Source: Icerya purchasi (Eukaryota > Arthropoda > Insecta > Hemiptera > Monophlebidae). Taken from it: 64,000 nt of DNA. The stretch is taken from assembly GCA_039619475.1 (NCBI GenBank), contig CM077115.1:501973352-502037351 (forward strand). Reading direction: 5' to 3'. This document shows, in pieces, positions 45,901 to 60,900 of this stretch. The notes under the pieces are model-generated. The model had not been told where the DNA came from and ran no database searches. It worked only from the letters and a program-made list of their open reading frames with translations. Position 1 is the first letter of the stretch. Every line of letters starts with the position of its first letter. The position numbers and the translations under genes are program-made.

Positions 45901-48900
45901 ATCCTATTGTAGAATATTAAAATTACGGGGCTTTTTTAACGATAAACGCTATGACTGAAAGTAGCGTTGGCTAGTCAGCTATAGCCCTGTCGATTACGAT
46001 TTTGGATTAGGTAAGTTCCGAGAATGAGACCTTCAAAAATTAATTTATCATATAACAAGAATAGGAGACGGATTTGGAGTGACTGCTCCATTGTAAAATT
46101 CTTGGGGTAGTAAGGTAAGGAAAGCGGAAAAGGAAATGTAATTGTCTCGATCAATCGCGATGGTTTGATCATGGAGTTGCTGGAAAAATTTAAAAAATAA
46201 TGCGGAGAAATTTCTCGAAAATTTAGAGTGAAATTTGCTTCTTCCGCTGTTTCTACTGTTGATTTGTGAAAGCATGACTTAGAGTTGGAAAAATTAAGAT
46301 TAGCGGAATTGTAACTGTTAGTTTTAGCGAAGTTCGACAATGACGCAGAGGCAGCGAATTAAATGCACTTCGCCAAAGAAGCAGTTTTATATTAAACAGT
46401 TTTCAGATGCCAACATTTTTTTAAATTGAACGACATTTCGTGCATCAGCGGTAGGTAGTTTCACGATCTCCTTCACAGTTTCAACATTTTACTTGAATTT
46501 GGGTTGCAGCGCACTCATTGGACCTTTACGGTTTGTCACATTTACTACAGTGTAGATGCTTTTTTGTGCCGTCAAAGCGAAAGCAAATGCGGGAATAGGA
46601 GGATTCATGCTAAGTTCGACTAAAAAAATGGACATAATCGGAAATTTTCGGGACCTTTTTTTTTTTTTTTTTTTTTTTTTTTGGAGTGCCGTGTGCAGCT
46701 GCCGGGTTTATTACTACACTATCACGGTCGGAACGCTAAATGACTCGAAACAAACCGGTTTTATAAAGAAATTGAATAGTGTCCGCGCGATATTCACGAA
46801 CGAGTTAGCCAGAGATGACTATGCGGAGATTAGGCGCTGAAGAGCAAAAGAAGGACATTCCAGGAGCAGGCATTTTATTGAAGGAGAAGGGGGAGAGAAC
46901 AGAAGGGGCATTCAAAAAGAGGTTCGCAGTTGAGCGAAAAATGATCGTGCGGTAGAGAAATATTTCCGATACGGACCTTGTTATATGGGTTCTGGGAAGG
47001 TCGGAAGGAGAGAACCAGAAGTCAGTACCGCGTTTTATCTCCTTCAGGAAGCAAGCTTGTTTGGAGAGCCAATCTTGCTTTCATTGGGATTGCAGAAAAA
47101 TTTTTATGGATTTTATTACGTTAGAGGGGGAGGAGAAGAACAAGGCATAGGGTACAACTTAGGATTGGGGATTGGATTAAAGTAGTTCTATAGTTCAATG
47201 GGGTTTGTTGGGAAAGGGTATCCAAAGCTGCACGCGAGTCAGATACAATCAAAATGTTACTGCTGGGTGGAGGGGATTTAACTGTAGATTTAAGGGCTGG
47301 GAATATGCCATAAAGTTCAGCATCGAGAACGGAACAGTGGTCATGGAGCCGGGAGGACGTCGAAATCAGGTCAGAGTAAAAGGAACAAGCAGTAGGAGAC
47401 GATTCGGAACCAGAGCACGATTTCGCACCATCAGTATAGTAGGACTGATGGTTTGAATAGCTTTGTAGTCAACAAAATTCTGGCGTGGAGAAAGGAAGGG
47501 GAAACATTCCCCCGGAGAACTGAGTAAGGGAATAATCAATCTCGGTTGGTGGGGTAGTCCATGGTGGAACAGGAGATGGTGTATTAATATTATTTAAGTG
47601 CTGGGGGTCGATGTTGGAGTCTAATAGAATTTCCGATAGACGAGGGATAGAATCATTAGGATGTGGGGGGTAAGGATCACGAAGTCAGAGAAGGAAAACT
47701 CTTAGAAAATCACGGAAGGAGTGAAAGGATCTTTGAGAAAGTACATGGGTGAGAATCCAATAAAGACTGAAGGCTATGAGTGGGGGACGTGTGGTGCGCA
47801 CCCAGTATTAACCGGAGAGAAGAATTCTGCAGTGGATTCAACATTTTAAGAAGAGATGAGGAAGCGGTAGAATATAATGAGCATCCGTAGGAAAGACGCC
47901 TGAGAATAAGGGATTGGAAAAGTGTTAAAAGAAGCTTGGGAGAAGAGTTATGGCTTTTGTGGGATAGGTATTTTAATGTAGTGATATATTTACTACACTT
48001 TTTTTTTAACAGATAACAGGTGAGAACGCCAGGATAATTTTCTAGGAAAATTGATCCCAAGGAAAGTGGCTGTACAGGAAAATGTGAGAAGGGAATTGTC
48101 CAATAAAAGGATTAGGAGAAAAGGAGCTTTTAAAGTCGACAAATTTAGTTTTGAATGGAGAAAAGGAAAGTCCATGCAAGCTTAACTATTCTTCCCAGTT
48201 TGTTAACACTTTTTGTAAAGTTTGTTGAGCATAGGAAGGATTTGATGATGTTAGGGAAATGTTTAGGTCATCGACGAAAAGACGGGAAGTTACCGGGGGG
48301 GGGGGGTGCGTTCAACGATGTCGTTTATATATAGGTTAAAAAGGGTCACGCTTAGAGCGCAGAGCCCTGACGAAGCCCGTTTTCAGGGTATCGTCTTCTT
48401 ATTTTTTTTTTAAGACGCCGATCATTAAAAGGGTTACTTTGAGGAGTGCTGATGGGCACATCTGGAACTATATCAAAGGAAAATAAAAGCGTGCTTGGCT
48501 TTAATACGGTTCTTATCTAAAATTCTGGTACCCAACAAAAATTTATTAGCGAAGAAAGTATCCGTAAAAAAGATTTGAGTCTATTTCTGCCAGCCCTTAC
48601 GATTTCTTCGATTGATTTTTCTTTTTTCAAAAAGAAAACTGGCAGTTGAGAAGAGATGTAAATTATGGAATCAGTGAGAGATTCTAATATAATCCGTGTA
48701 TAATGATTAGCGGGAAAAATATCAATATTTATGAGGTAGGCGAAAGAAGATTTATTATTATCATTAAATACCTTTCCTATTGTTATTATCATTATTATTA
48801 CTGACGTTGTCGCGTTTCCGAGATTATTGTTGGAGCTAGTGTGTTATTTTTATTGTTTTCATCATAATCGGTTCACAGAACGTCTTATCTTATGACACAG

Positions 48901-51900
48901 TAAACAGAATTACATACTTAGGATCTTTAATTCAAAAAAAGGGGTGAAATATGAGAAAAAATAAATAGGACGATGTTGGATTGCATTTAGTGTTGCGATT
49001 AAAATGACAAGGTTATATATTCCACTATTTCCAAAAACATGCAAATATTTTTATATGCGGCGAAAATACGAATTCCAAGGAAAGTAAGTCGTGCCGCATG
49101 ATAGTTTGGACATTCGGGAAGGCTTCTTGCAGTTTCATAGACGGGGGACATAAATCATTGTGCTAAGAAATTTTGGAATAGAGGCTGTCTTTGATAGCGG
49201 CTACCTGCGTAATGCGGTACATCGAACGTGCGATAAAGAACAGTGGCTATGGGCTTGATGATATACGAAAAAGTGGCGAACATTAAATGGATAAAAAAAT
49301 GGTGGAAAGAAGTGTTGGAGCTGTTGCTGTTGCATGCGGTCACGATTGAAAAAGCAAAAAGTAACGCCATTTTACTTAACCAAATAGGCCCAGCTGACAA
49401 TTTATTAAATTCATTTTATAGGCAACAGAGAAGAAGGAACAAACATCAATTTAGAATTTTTTTCGGTGACAGTTTTTTTTTTTTTTTGTTTTAAGTGACG
49501 ATATAATATACGTTTTAAGAATATGCGGTATTAGGTAAATTTATTTGCTTTATTTTCTGCGAACTTCTGCGTTAAAAATCTCCTTCGCATTTCATAATTA
49601 ATAAATATAACGTATTTTTCCTGGTTTACTTAAAATCGAACATAAACACCCGACGAATTAAAATATATCAGTAAAAATATAGATGAAATTTTTCGGGCAT
49701 AAAATTTCATTTCCTTATGCGTGAAGTTGTCGTTAAATTAAATTTTTTTTCGCATTTCACAGTTAATATATGTTTATACAACTTTTTTTTTTTTTTTTTT
49801 TTTAATTTATTTAAAATCAATGATTAACATTTGATATATTAATAAAACATTTTAATATAATTCGTGTTAAATTTTAAAGATTAACTTTTACGTTTTTTAT
49901 CATTTGGCATGTAGCAGGAGGTGAAATATTGATTACTGTTTTCGATTAAACGATGATCTCTTACCGGTTTTCTTCAAGCTGGATAACCGAGGTTATGGCA
50001 ATTTAATATTTGGGAAAAACAAAGCCTACGGATACTAATAGATTTTCAAAATTAAATCGTTCTCGTTTTTTTTTGTTTTTTTTTTTAATGGAAAATTTTG
50101 AAGAAAATCTTAAAACGGGATAGAATAATGTGAAAGAAAATATATATTTTGATTTTTTCCCGACGAAACATAATAAAATGAAAGCAGATAATGAAGTAAA
50201 ATTTGATTTCATTTTTTTCAGTCTCTGATAGAGATAGCTTTAGTAGTCGTAATAAAAAGGTATGCCGTGCATGGAGATTTTCACATTTTCGGGAAAATAT
50301 TTTGATCCGCACGAGATTCGCGCTTTTATGAACCGAATTAAATGTGGGAAAAGAACAGCAAGACGCTTTTCGCTGTGTTCCCGAATATTTACCACAGTGC
50401 AATGAAATTAAATTATTTTGTTAGTTTATACGATATTTAATTCGTAATTTGTTAATTATTATTGACAATAATATTAAATGCAACTTACCGGGTAAGTAGT
50501 GAAATAGGTCTGAACAAATTTTTCTGGAGCTTTGTACAAATTGGTCATAGTTCCAGGAGGTAATGGTAATTTAATGGCTATACGACCTTGTTCATAAGGT
50601 TCACATTCAGATCCATCAGTTCTGAGAATTTTAACTAGACCAACGACAAATACAAAAAGTTCATTAATTTAGATTCGGATGATACTCGTATTATTTCAAA
50701 CAACTGACGAAGAACTATCCAGCGGTCAGTCGATTTAAATCGAAACGTAACTAAAACACTTTCCGACAAATAAAATTCGACAAATTGCGTAAATTTATTA
50801 TACTATAGAGATTTATTTTATCGAATAACGGCAATTTTTTATTGTATGCACGCCGTACAAATAATAGTGAATCGTACCATTGTAGCCAGGTATCGGCATT
50901 CCGGTGGAAAAATTTGGAGGATGCAAACTGTGATCCAAACCGACGCATGTTGCAGTTATAGGATGTCCAGTTTCTGTTTGCCACCAATGATTTAAAACTG
51001 GCACCTATCATTTCATAACACAAGATATTATAACGATTGCCTAAGTTTCATTAATATTTGAATTTGTTGCTGTAACTGTGTTTGTTTACAGCGGTTGTTA
51101 GCGATACAGTTGTGTGTAATTTGGCGGTGTAATATGATTAATTTGATTTTAATCGTAAAACTGAATGGCATGGTAGTGGAGTGGTGAGTTTCAGAAATAA
51201 TGCGAAAAATAGGAAAGAGGATTATTATTATGGAGTTGTGTATGAAATGTAGAAGTGATGGAATAGTGGAGTATACAATATGGTGGTATTTGGTATTCGC
51301 AATGTGTTTGAGATGTGCCGAGCACATTGATCTACGATTAGTGAGTTTAACACGAATGCGGATATTATTGTTAAGAAATTACAATTTTTTCGGAGAATAA
51401 AAAGTTTAATAAGAATTTAATACCTTCCGTTGACGAACAGGCCCGGATTAAGTGTATGATAGGCCCGGGGCTACGGAAATATTAGGGGCACTTTTCTTAA
51501 GTGACAAAATTATCAGTTTTTCTTTAATTTAAACTAATTATATTATTTTGAATTCACGAATTAACATATAATTATTAATGTAAACAAAACTAAATATCAT
51601 ATAGACAATGGGTAGAATTTTCCATGCCAAAAAAAAAATATATATATATATATATATCAGGTGTACAAGTATGAAATGTGGATTTGAAAAAACAGATGTT
51701 CACCAATACAATGTGTATTATAAAAATTTGACGCATATGCAATTTTGTTGCGCCATCAACACGTGTCAAACGTACATCAGTAATAAATTGAAAAATTGTT
51801 TGCGTAGTATTGTTTTGGTGTGTTTAATATGACGACATTTATGCCAAATAAAGAGCATTCGCGGACAGCATTAATTTTTTGTTTTCATTTGAAGAAAACT

Positions 51901-54900
51901 GCTGCTGAAGCATACCGATTGCTTCGAGAAGCTTATGGTGAACATGCTCCATCGCAGAATATGTGTGAACGATGGTTTCGGCGTTTCAAAAGTGGTAATT
52001 TCGATGTTGTAGACAAGGTACATGGAAAACCGCCAAAAAGATACAAAGATGCAGAATTGCAAGCATTGTTAGATGAAGACGATGCGAAAACACAAAAACA
52101 ACTTGCAGAGCAATTAAACGTTAATCAACAAGCTGTTTCTAATCGCCTACGAGAAATTGGAAAGATTCAGAAGGTCGGCAGATGGGTACCACATGAGTTG
52201 AACGAGAGGCAGATGGAGAGGCGCAAAAACACATGTGAAATTTTGCTCGAACGATACAAAAGAAAGTCGTTTTTGCATCGTATCGTTACTGGGGATGAAA
52301 AGTAGATTTATTTTGAGAATCCCAAGCGCAAAAGATCATGGGTAGATCCAGGCGCACGATCCACATCGACCGCAAAACCGAATCGCTTTGGCAGGAAGAC
52401 GATGCTCTGTGTTTGCGGGACCAGAAGGGTGTGGTTTATTATGAGCTGTTAAAGCCTGGTGAAACGGTTAATACCAAACGCTACCAACAACAATTAATCG
52501 ATTTGAACCGTTCGCTGCTCAAAAAACGACCAGAATATCAAAAAAGGCAACACAAGGTAATTTTTCTCCATGACAATGCTCCATCACATACGGCAAAACC
52601 GGTTCGCGACACGTTGGAAGCACTCAGCTGGGAAGTGCTATCCCATGCGACTTACTCACCAGACTTGGCTCCTTCTGATTACCACTTGTTTGCATCGATG
52701 GGTCACGCACTTGCTGAGCAGCGCTTTGGTTCGTACGAAAATGTGAAAAAATGGCTCGATGAATGGTTAGCGGCAAAAGGGGAAGATTTTTACTGGCGTG
52801 GTATCCACAAATTTTCCCGATAGATGGGAAAAATGTTTAACTAGCGATGGAGCATACTTTGAATAAACCACTTTTTATCATTCTTCCAAGTTTAACGTGT
52901 TTTTTTTCGAAAAAAAATCCGCATTTCATACTTGTACACCTGATATATAAACAATGAATTATTTTTTTTGTTTTTTTCCCCTCAAATTCTTGTATAATAT
53001 CGTTAAAATCTACTGAACAGAGAAAATCTGTTTCGATCGTTAATCTTAATAATGCCGTTAATCTATCATCCGGCATGTTTGATCTGTGCATGTTTTTTAT
53101 TTTTTTTAATATCGAAAAAGGTCTTTCCGCTTCACAATTTGTAATCGGTATGATTAACAAATATTCTATGTGCAATATAAATGCTTGGAAAAACATCTAT
53201 TTTGCACGTTTAACCATCCATGTCGAAGGTGGGAGAGGTCTTGGGGGCCCCTTTATAAGGCGGGGCCTGGGGCTGCAGCCCCCCTAGCCCACCCCTAAAT
53301 CCAGGCCTGTTGACGGATAATGAAAATTACAGCGATAAATGGGGTTCTTAATTTGCTGAAATAATTTTACCACTATAAAACAGAAATTTATTTATTAATA
53401 TACAAGAAAACCAACATATTAATCACAGAAAACTTTAATTAATTTACAAATTAAATAAAAAATTAAAGTTTCCCTGGATTTTAATAAAATAACGCGGGAT
53501 AGTTTATAAGTACTATAATATTAAATAAATTACTCTTTCGTAGTAATTCAGTTATTGCAACAAGTTAATAATACACAGAAATGAACTGTAAACGTAATAT
53601 TCTAATAATTATTAATTAATATTTTCGAAAAAATGATTTTAATATTCAATATTGTAGTACTTACATTAAACGTTTTCGATGCCCAAAACATGGTTTCTAA
53701 ATCGCAGTATTCTCCTGCTACAAATAATGCTCGTAATCTAAAAAAAATTATTAATAGAGGGAAAATTTATTTTACTACTTGTCTCTTATACATGTAAGTG
53801 TGCGTGTGTGTGTTGTGCAACTTCTTTTTACTTTAAAATACATACGTTTAGGATTTGCATACGAGTCCGGTTCGCACTTCTAAATAAACAATTTGACAAA
53901 ACACTTCTTTTGCAATTATTTGTTTATGATTTATGTAGCAATCTGTACTTCCTACACTTATGAACAACTCTTATCCAGTTATTAACTTACATCTGCACTA
54001 TTGTAATTTTATTACTTAACTTTAAAATAGTCTGAAGAAATCAGTGGCGTAATCCTGACTCTAAAATTAAGATTTGCCGTCATTTTTTTTAATTCACTTA
54101 GTCTATTGTTATGACTTGAACGATTTAGGATAAAGTATCAATAGAATTAATCTGTTATTTTTCAATCCCCTGTTTTCACTTTCTCGCTTTAAAATATTTT
54201 ATTTTACTTAAATGTAGGTTATATTTATATATAATATATATATATATATATATACATACAAGGGCGTCGCCAGCCGATGAGCCGGGGGGGGGCAAGATGA
54301 TAGAAAGAGGATATGAGTTATAGGAAAAATAAAATAAGTTGTAAAGGCTTAATATTTTATTAAACAAGAATAAAATCTTATTTAAAACATAATTTTCGTG
54401 GATTTCTGGCAAATTGTTCATGATTACGTGCCTATGAATACTCATCATGGCTAGTTGATTAAAAAGTTTCAAGGCTCCGGGGGGGCAGCTGCCCCCCTCG
54501 CCACTCGTTGGCGACGCCCATGTTTACATACGTACATATATATGCACACCGCGTACGTACAAGTATATACGTCCGCGCGCGCGTGCGCGTAAATTCTTTG
54601 ATCATAAAGTTTTAAACTTCGAAATACGTCAGAATTATATAATAAGCATATTATTTTAATAATTGTTTATTTTAGTATTATTAATGAGGAAAATAATGAG
54701 TGGTCTCAGTGAAAATATATGAATACTTTATTGAAATAAATAGAAAAGTAATCTGAGATCAAAACCGAAAAATAAGAATGTTGGAATTTGATAGGCCAAG
54801 AATAGTTAATGTTGTTTTATGTACTTGTGCAATAATCAAATGGTGCTCAAATCATGTTAGAAACCACGTTTTAAACATTAATCGTATTGCTTTCAAACAA

Positions 54901-57900
54901 ACTGATCATACATGAGATAATAATCTAACTTGAACGATATACCTTGTACTAGAACTACACATTAATGAAATTAGATGCGATTTATATTCAGCACTTCTAA
55001 CTACACGACACACACATGTTTGGCTGTATACTAGCATAGGTATATTTTATATGTACAACATAAAATTTGTTCATTACAGTAGTTAAATTTTTGTGCTATC
55101 ATTTCCTCATATCGAGGAGTATTTTTACTGTGTATGTGCCATTTAATCTCAAAGATAGATGGAAATATAAGTATATTTTGTACCCCTGACGTGAGTATAG
55201 AGTATTCTTTGCTGGAACTGCTATCAATGAGTAAATGTTTTTATTTAACACAATTTTAAGAACAATAATGAAATTTTTAGAGTACTTGTGCAGAATACGT
55301 CACCGAATGAAATTTAAATAGGTGTATAAATAACTTTTTTTTCCCCACAGTCATCGAGATTGAAACGAAGTATTAAATTTAATTCAAAAATATCTATAAA
55401 AGTTATATGCAAAATGTGAAATTAACAATATTTAAATTTGATAAGTAATGGCGCGCTACACCCTTGCCAGACCTAATCAGTAAAATATTTTGGTTTGTAA
55501 AGAACTCATTGCCATCATCATATTGTTATAATAAATCTTTTCCATGTTAATTCATCCCTGGTTCTACTTACTTTGACTTTTTAATTTTTGATTCATATTT
55601 CTTCATAAAATATTTTTAAAAATATATTTTGTGTTTTTTTTTTTTTAACGATACATATATATATACATACTAATTACAACATAATTCTTAGCCCGGTCTC
55701 CACTAGATTTTAAAAATGTCCCAATTTTGTGTAACGAATGTTAAATGTTAAATAAAAACATCATTCTTAATCATGCACCCATTAGATCCATGGTACGTAA
55801 GGAACAAAACCATATATGATGGCCTTTGTATGGATTATATGTAGCTTATGTTATCAAGAGGACGGCAACAAAACATCAGGAGCGGTTATATAATTACACG
55901 AACTGGACTGCAATTGGCCTACTGGATAATTCGCCACAAATGCAAGTGCGCAGACTAAGAAGAATAAAACCTTTAGACCTGGCTTAGCAAAAAAAAAAAA
56001 AAAAAAAATCTTTGTGAGAATTATTTAAACATAAGTTACTAATACAGGAACTAGTCACTGGACTACGAACCCTTCACGTCACAATTATTTGCCATACCAG
56101 CTACTGATAGCCAATAGGCTAGAAATGGCTGCTAGAAAAAAAAAAAAAGAAAAATTAAATTTTGTAACAAAGAGTGATTTAAGTTAATGTGATTTATATC
56201 CTTTTGTAGTATGTTAAATTACTTCGGTAGTTTAATAAAATTTATGTTATAAATTATTGGTTGTTTTTTCTTTTTTATTATATAAAATTAATTTGAAAAT
56301 AATTTAAAGGAAATAAAGATAGGATTTTTGTGATTATATTATCATTTTTTTTGTGTCGATGCTGGTAAGAAGTACGTTGTAAATTTTGATAATTTTATAT
56401 AAAGTATAGAAGAGAAGGAGATAGAAATGTAAACAAGAGGGGTCATGGCGTAAAGCTTCTTGTGAGGCCAAAGTGGCCGAGTTTTTATATATATATATAA
56501 TATATATCTACGTATTTCAATTGCTGGAAGACTTTTTGTAATGTAGCCACAAATACTTGTGACGATAGCCTGTCGTCTTTGCAATTTTACTGCTGATTTT
56601 GCACTTGTATAGATGTTTATTAGTAGATTTCTATGTATGGTTCATCTACTCGTTGCTCTCTTAGTGTTTTTATTACCTCACTTGTGCGTGTGGAATCGAA
56701 TGCTTTTTCACAATCTATAAAAGCTAGCGCTAACTGTTGTTCATACTCTTCGCTTTTAATGATTATTTCTCTAATAACTTGTATATTGTATTAAATTTTC
56801 GTTTGATACCTGCTTGTTCTCTTGGCTGTCCTCCATCCAATATGTGCTTTATCCTTTTATTTAATACTTTTGTAAATATTTTGTACACCACTGTTAAAAG
56901 GCTAATCGGTCTATAATTTTTGATATCTTCCCTGTCCCTTTTTTTTGTGGATTAGTATAACAGTAGCATTGTTCCAATGGTCCGGAATGCTGCGTTTCCT
57001 TAAGTAGTTGTATACATCTGTTAGGTATTGTTATGTTTCTGGCCTCGCTAATTTGATCATTTCGATTGTTACTTCATTATTTCCTACTGTTTTTCTATTT
57101 TTCATTCTCTTGAGCGCGTATATTACTTCCTCCTTTAGAATCGCAGGGACTCTGAGTTTTCTGTAGTTGAATAGTCTGGTAGGTCTATCACAGAATCGTA
57201 TAGGCTTTTATAATACTTAGCTACATATTACACTATTAGTCTTCTATCCGAGATTGTTCTGTTTCCATCTTTTAATATTACTAAAGTATTTGTCTTTTTC
57301 CTAACATTAGTTCTCTTGTTACTTTCTTATAGATATTCTGGTTTTCAGTTGCTGCTTCTACGACTTTTTCATGATAACTTTGAATGCCACTTTTAATCCT
57401 TTTCCTGATTGTTTTACACAATTCGCAGTATTCTATATTATTTTTATTCGTGTCTTGTTTCATTTCTCTTTTTTTGTAACGTTTCTACGGTTAATTTCGT
57501 AACGCCTTTTAGTTTCTTTGTTTCTCTTATTTCTTGAACTGTGTTCTTTATTATCTTCATAATACTGCCCGCACTGACTTCCACGCTTCCTAGTTTATTC
57601 TTCAGCGCTTCCTGGTATTTTTTTTTTGTTTACTGCTAGATTTTGTAAGTCTAACGGTAAATTCGTTCTTTTTACGAGTTTGTTTCTTTCTTTTCTTACG
57701 TTTATGTATATTTTGCCTCTTAGCAATCTGTGGCCGCGGCCTACATTAAAATTGCTAATCATACTGACATCTTTTACTGTATCTTTTTTATTCCTTAGGA
57801 AGAAGTCGATAGGATTCCATTTGGCGATTTCCATGTCCATTTTCTTGCTTGTCTTTTTTTAAAGAGCGAATTCATTATGAATATACTCGTAAACTGTGCG

Positions 57901-60900
57901 AACTGTACTACTAATCTTTCGCTTCTTTCATTTTTGTTTCCGATTCCATAATCACCTATTACTATTTCTTTAAGGTTTTTTTCCCCTATTTTTGCATGTA
58001 AGTCACCCATAACACATATATGTGAAATGAGTCCTTTTGCGATTTAATTCTTTGCTTATATCATAGTAGAAATTCTCAACCTCCTCATTTGGATGGCTGG
58101 AAGTCGGGGCATAGATTTGCATAATACGTATACTGTATCTACTTGATAGTGGCAGCGTAAGACTGGTTACTCTATCACTGTATGCTTCTACTATTTTATC
58201 GTCTATCTTTTGTTTATTAAGAAGCCGATTCCGCCTGTTCTGCCTGATGTAGTTCCTTTAAAGTAGAATTTAAAACCTGGGAATTAACATTGATGGGGAA
58301 TACTCAAACCGTTTAAGATTTGCCGATGACATAATCCTGATAACACCAAGCACAGAAGAAAGAGGAGAAGGGATTAGAGAGAAACGAAATAAGGAAGCAG
58401 GAAGCAAATTGTGCCCAAAGCGTAGGTGACAGATTGCAGAGAGCGTTGAATGTCGCATGGAGGGAAAATTGAAAAACCAGGGATACGACGGTAGATTAGG
58501 CTGGATAAAGAGATAAAAGTAATCCGGATTTGAGAATGAGGAGGAATGGGAGTTCAGCCATAGCTTGGAATGTGTTGAAGTGGAGAGGAGATTTATATTA
58601 AGAGATGAAAAAACGCTGAGAAATTCACCGGTAGAAGAGGATGAACGAGCTAGTGTATCGGCCGAGTCGTTATCTTCGATTCCAGAGTGCCTAGAAATCC
58701 ATAGCAGGTCAAGGAGTGAGCAAGGAAAATGTTATGGATAAGAGAGCGTATGAGAAGGATTACGTAATCAACAGAGGGAGAAGGAAAAGAAGAGGAGATG
58801 GTTTGAAGGACACTATGGGAATCTGATATAATAAGGACTTCATGCGAAACTAGGGAAGAAGCGATAAAAAGGACGGCATGCAGGATAGCAGTAGACTCAG
58901 CATAGAAAACTGAATAGAAAGAAGGAAGTTTGAGGGTTTCTAAATAATTTAAGGAAGGACAAAAGTAGGCTGAGCCAACTCCACTGGGTCCTTTGGAACC
59001 GTTAGTGAAGATCGCACAATGATTAGGGAAAATTCAGTTGCATACTTCTAAATAGGTGCTAGAGTTTCAAGATATGTTAAACGCTTACAATATAAATTGG
59101 CCTTAGATGTTTTACTAATTAGTGATTGAAATTGCTCGATCCTTTCATTGTTTTACAAATGCTACGTGTGTTTCCCATATAAGCCGACGACCAAGAACCA
59201 GTTCCGAATATCTTTCAGAGTTAGTTTGCCGAATTTGTTGAGGACACTTTTTAAAGTGTAAATTTTATTGTGATTAATTTTAATTTTCCTTAAAATAGCT
59301 CAGTTATAGATTTTGTCTGTGTGTTCCTGTATTAATGTTGATGCATGTACCGGATCCTCATGCGTAGTTGGTGCACACATGTCATCACGGAAGGTGGCCG
59401 TAACCATCGTATTCAACACCGCGATATCAACGGTATACAGTATGAACAAAACTGGTCCAAGTATGTTTCTTTGTAGAATGGATGCTCGGACCAAGTATTT
59501 TTCAGAAAATATACTGAATTTATTAAACCTTGAAAATGTCCGATAGGTAGATACGCGATATTCAAGAAGTTTGTATATGTTATTTGACGTGGTTGATTTT
59601 AATTTATACAATATTCCCTGAGTCCGCACACAGTTGCCGGTTTGTTTTAATAACATTGCAGTAACAACGTCTTCCAAAAACTGTTAATATATGTATACTT
59701 ATCAGTAATACAGTGAATCTCATGAGTCATATTGAATGTTTTGAAGTTAGTTTAGTAATGGTTATAATTTTCTCTCTTCGATCTTTTATTAATATTTCAA
59801 ATACTTTGAATACTTAATAGGCTAATTAGTCTGTAAGATGACGGGTATTGTAAATTTTTTTGCATGGTTTGAAAATTAGTTGAACAATTGACTCTTTACC
59901 AATTTGCGGATAATATCTAGTTCTTAATATTGTATTAAAAATACGTGTTAGAAAAAAGTACATCTTTTGATGTTAAATTTTTATGTTTTTAACTGTTATT
60001 TGATCCTTACTGCTCCGAAGAGTGCCTGTTTGTGATTCTATATTTAATTGCAATGTGCTACAGAAATAGAATATAATTAATAATAATTTAAAGAAGTAAC
60101 CTTCACTTTTATGATCGGGATTAGTTCAATTCTGACTAAAATTTGTTATATAAATGTAACGCGAAGGTATTTGTTTGTTCCTTGCCAGTCATTGCCCATT
60201 CATTGTTTACTTTTCTAATCGGGTATTGATTGCGTAACTGCTTTAAGTATGGTCTGGTAGTTTTCTAAACAGACCTGTCTTCTAAATTCAACAAGGAGAA
60301 GAACTGAGTATATCTTTCAGTTTTTTATTGACTCAGTTTTGCTTCGAACAGGTTATAGTAGTAGTTAAAAAATAGTATTTTTAAGGAAAGAATTGCCACC
60401 TAACCTTAGCGCTCCGTGTTAGTTAAACAAAGTTTCTGATTTTCATGAATAAATTGTAACCATATTTTCCATTATCGATAATCAAACGCTTCTTTAATTT
60501 TAATGTAAATGAAATTCAGTTTTAATTTTGTCATTAACCTAAAACGGTAAAATTATAATGATACTTTGTCAAATTAGTAATAACTGAACTTCTTCTTAGT
60601 TTATCAACAGTCGGATATTCTCAATGATCTCCATACCTTGTTAACGGCGTGTGGTTTCTTACATTCGCGCAAAACTTGATCAGATAAAATAATTGGCTAA
60701 AAAGTGATTAAAATCAAAAATTGCGCGTGTAAAATTTCAAAATATAATATATTCGTTTTTGGAGATATTTTTTGATTTCGGAAAGTTTGAATCGCCAAAA
60801 TTCCTCTCTCGGTTAATTTCAATGTACAAATGAGAAAATTATAAGTATGGTGGCGCATTAACGGTGTTTCAAGTTTGTAAAAAGGAGTTGGCAATTTAAT

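Larger units (their letters stand above)
51438..53309 (-). mobile_element. hAT element (CAGGCCYGGATT ends) carrying a nested mariner
   Basis: Left end CAGGCCCGGATTAAG; right end, inverted, CAGGCCTGGATTTAG. Flanks TTGACGAA (51430-51437) and TTGACGGA (53310-53317) give an 8-bp TSD with one mismatch. Minus-strand frames near 53170-52980 read PITNCEAERPFSILKKIK, then DDRLTALLRLTIETDF, the hAT C-terminal dimerisation domain. Without the mariner the element is only 583 bp, so it was already an internal-deletion derivative. It shares a GGGGCTGCAGCCCC-type right end with the hAT at 41821-43467. Confidence 0.88.

Noticed and set aside
45975..46340. Minus-strand frame of about 120 codons
   Set aside because: Low-complexity composition, no recognisable motif or splice sites, and in a LINE-rich intron; too little to call a gene.
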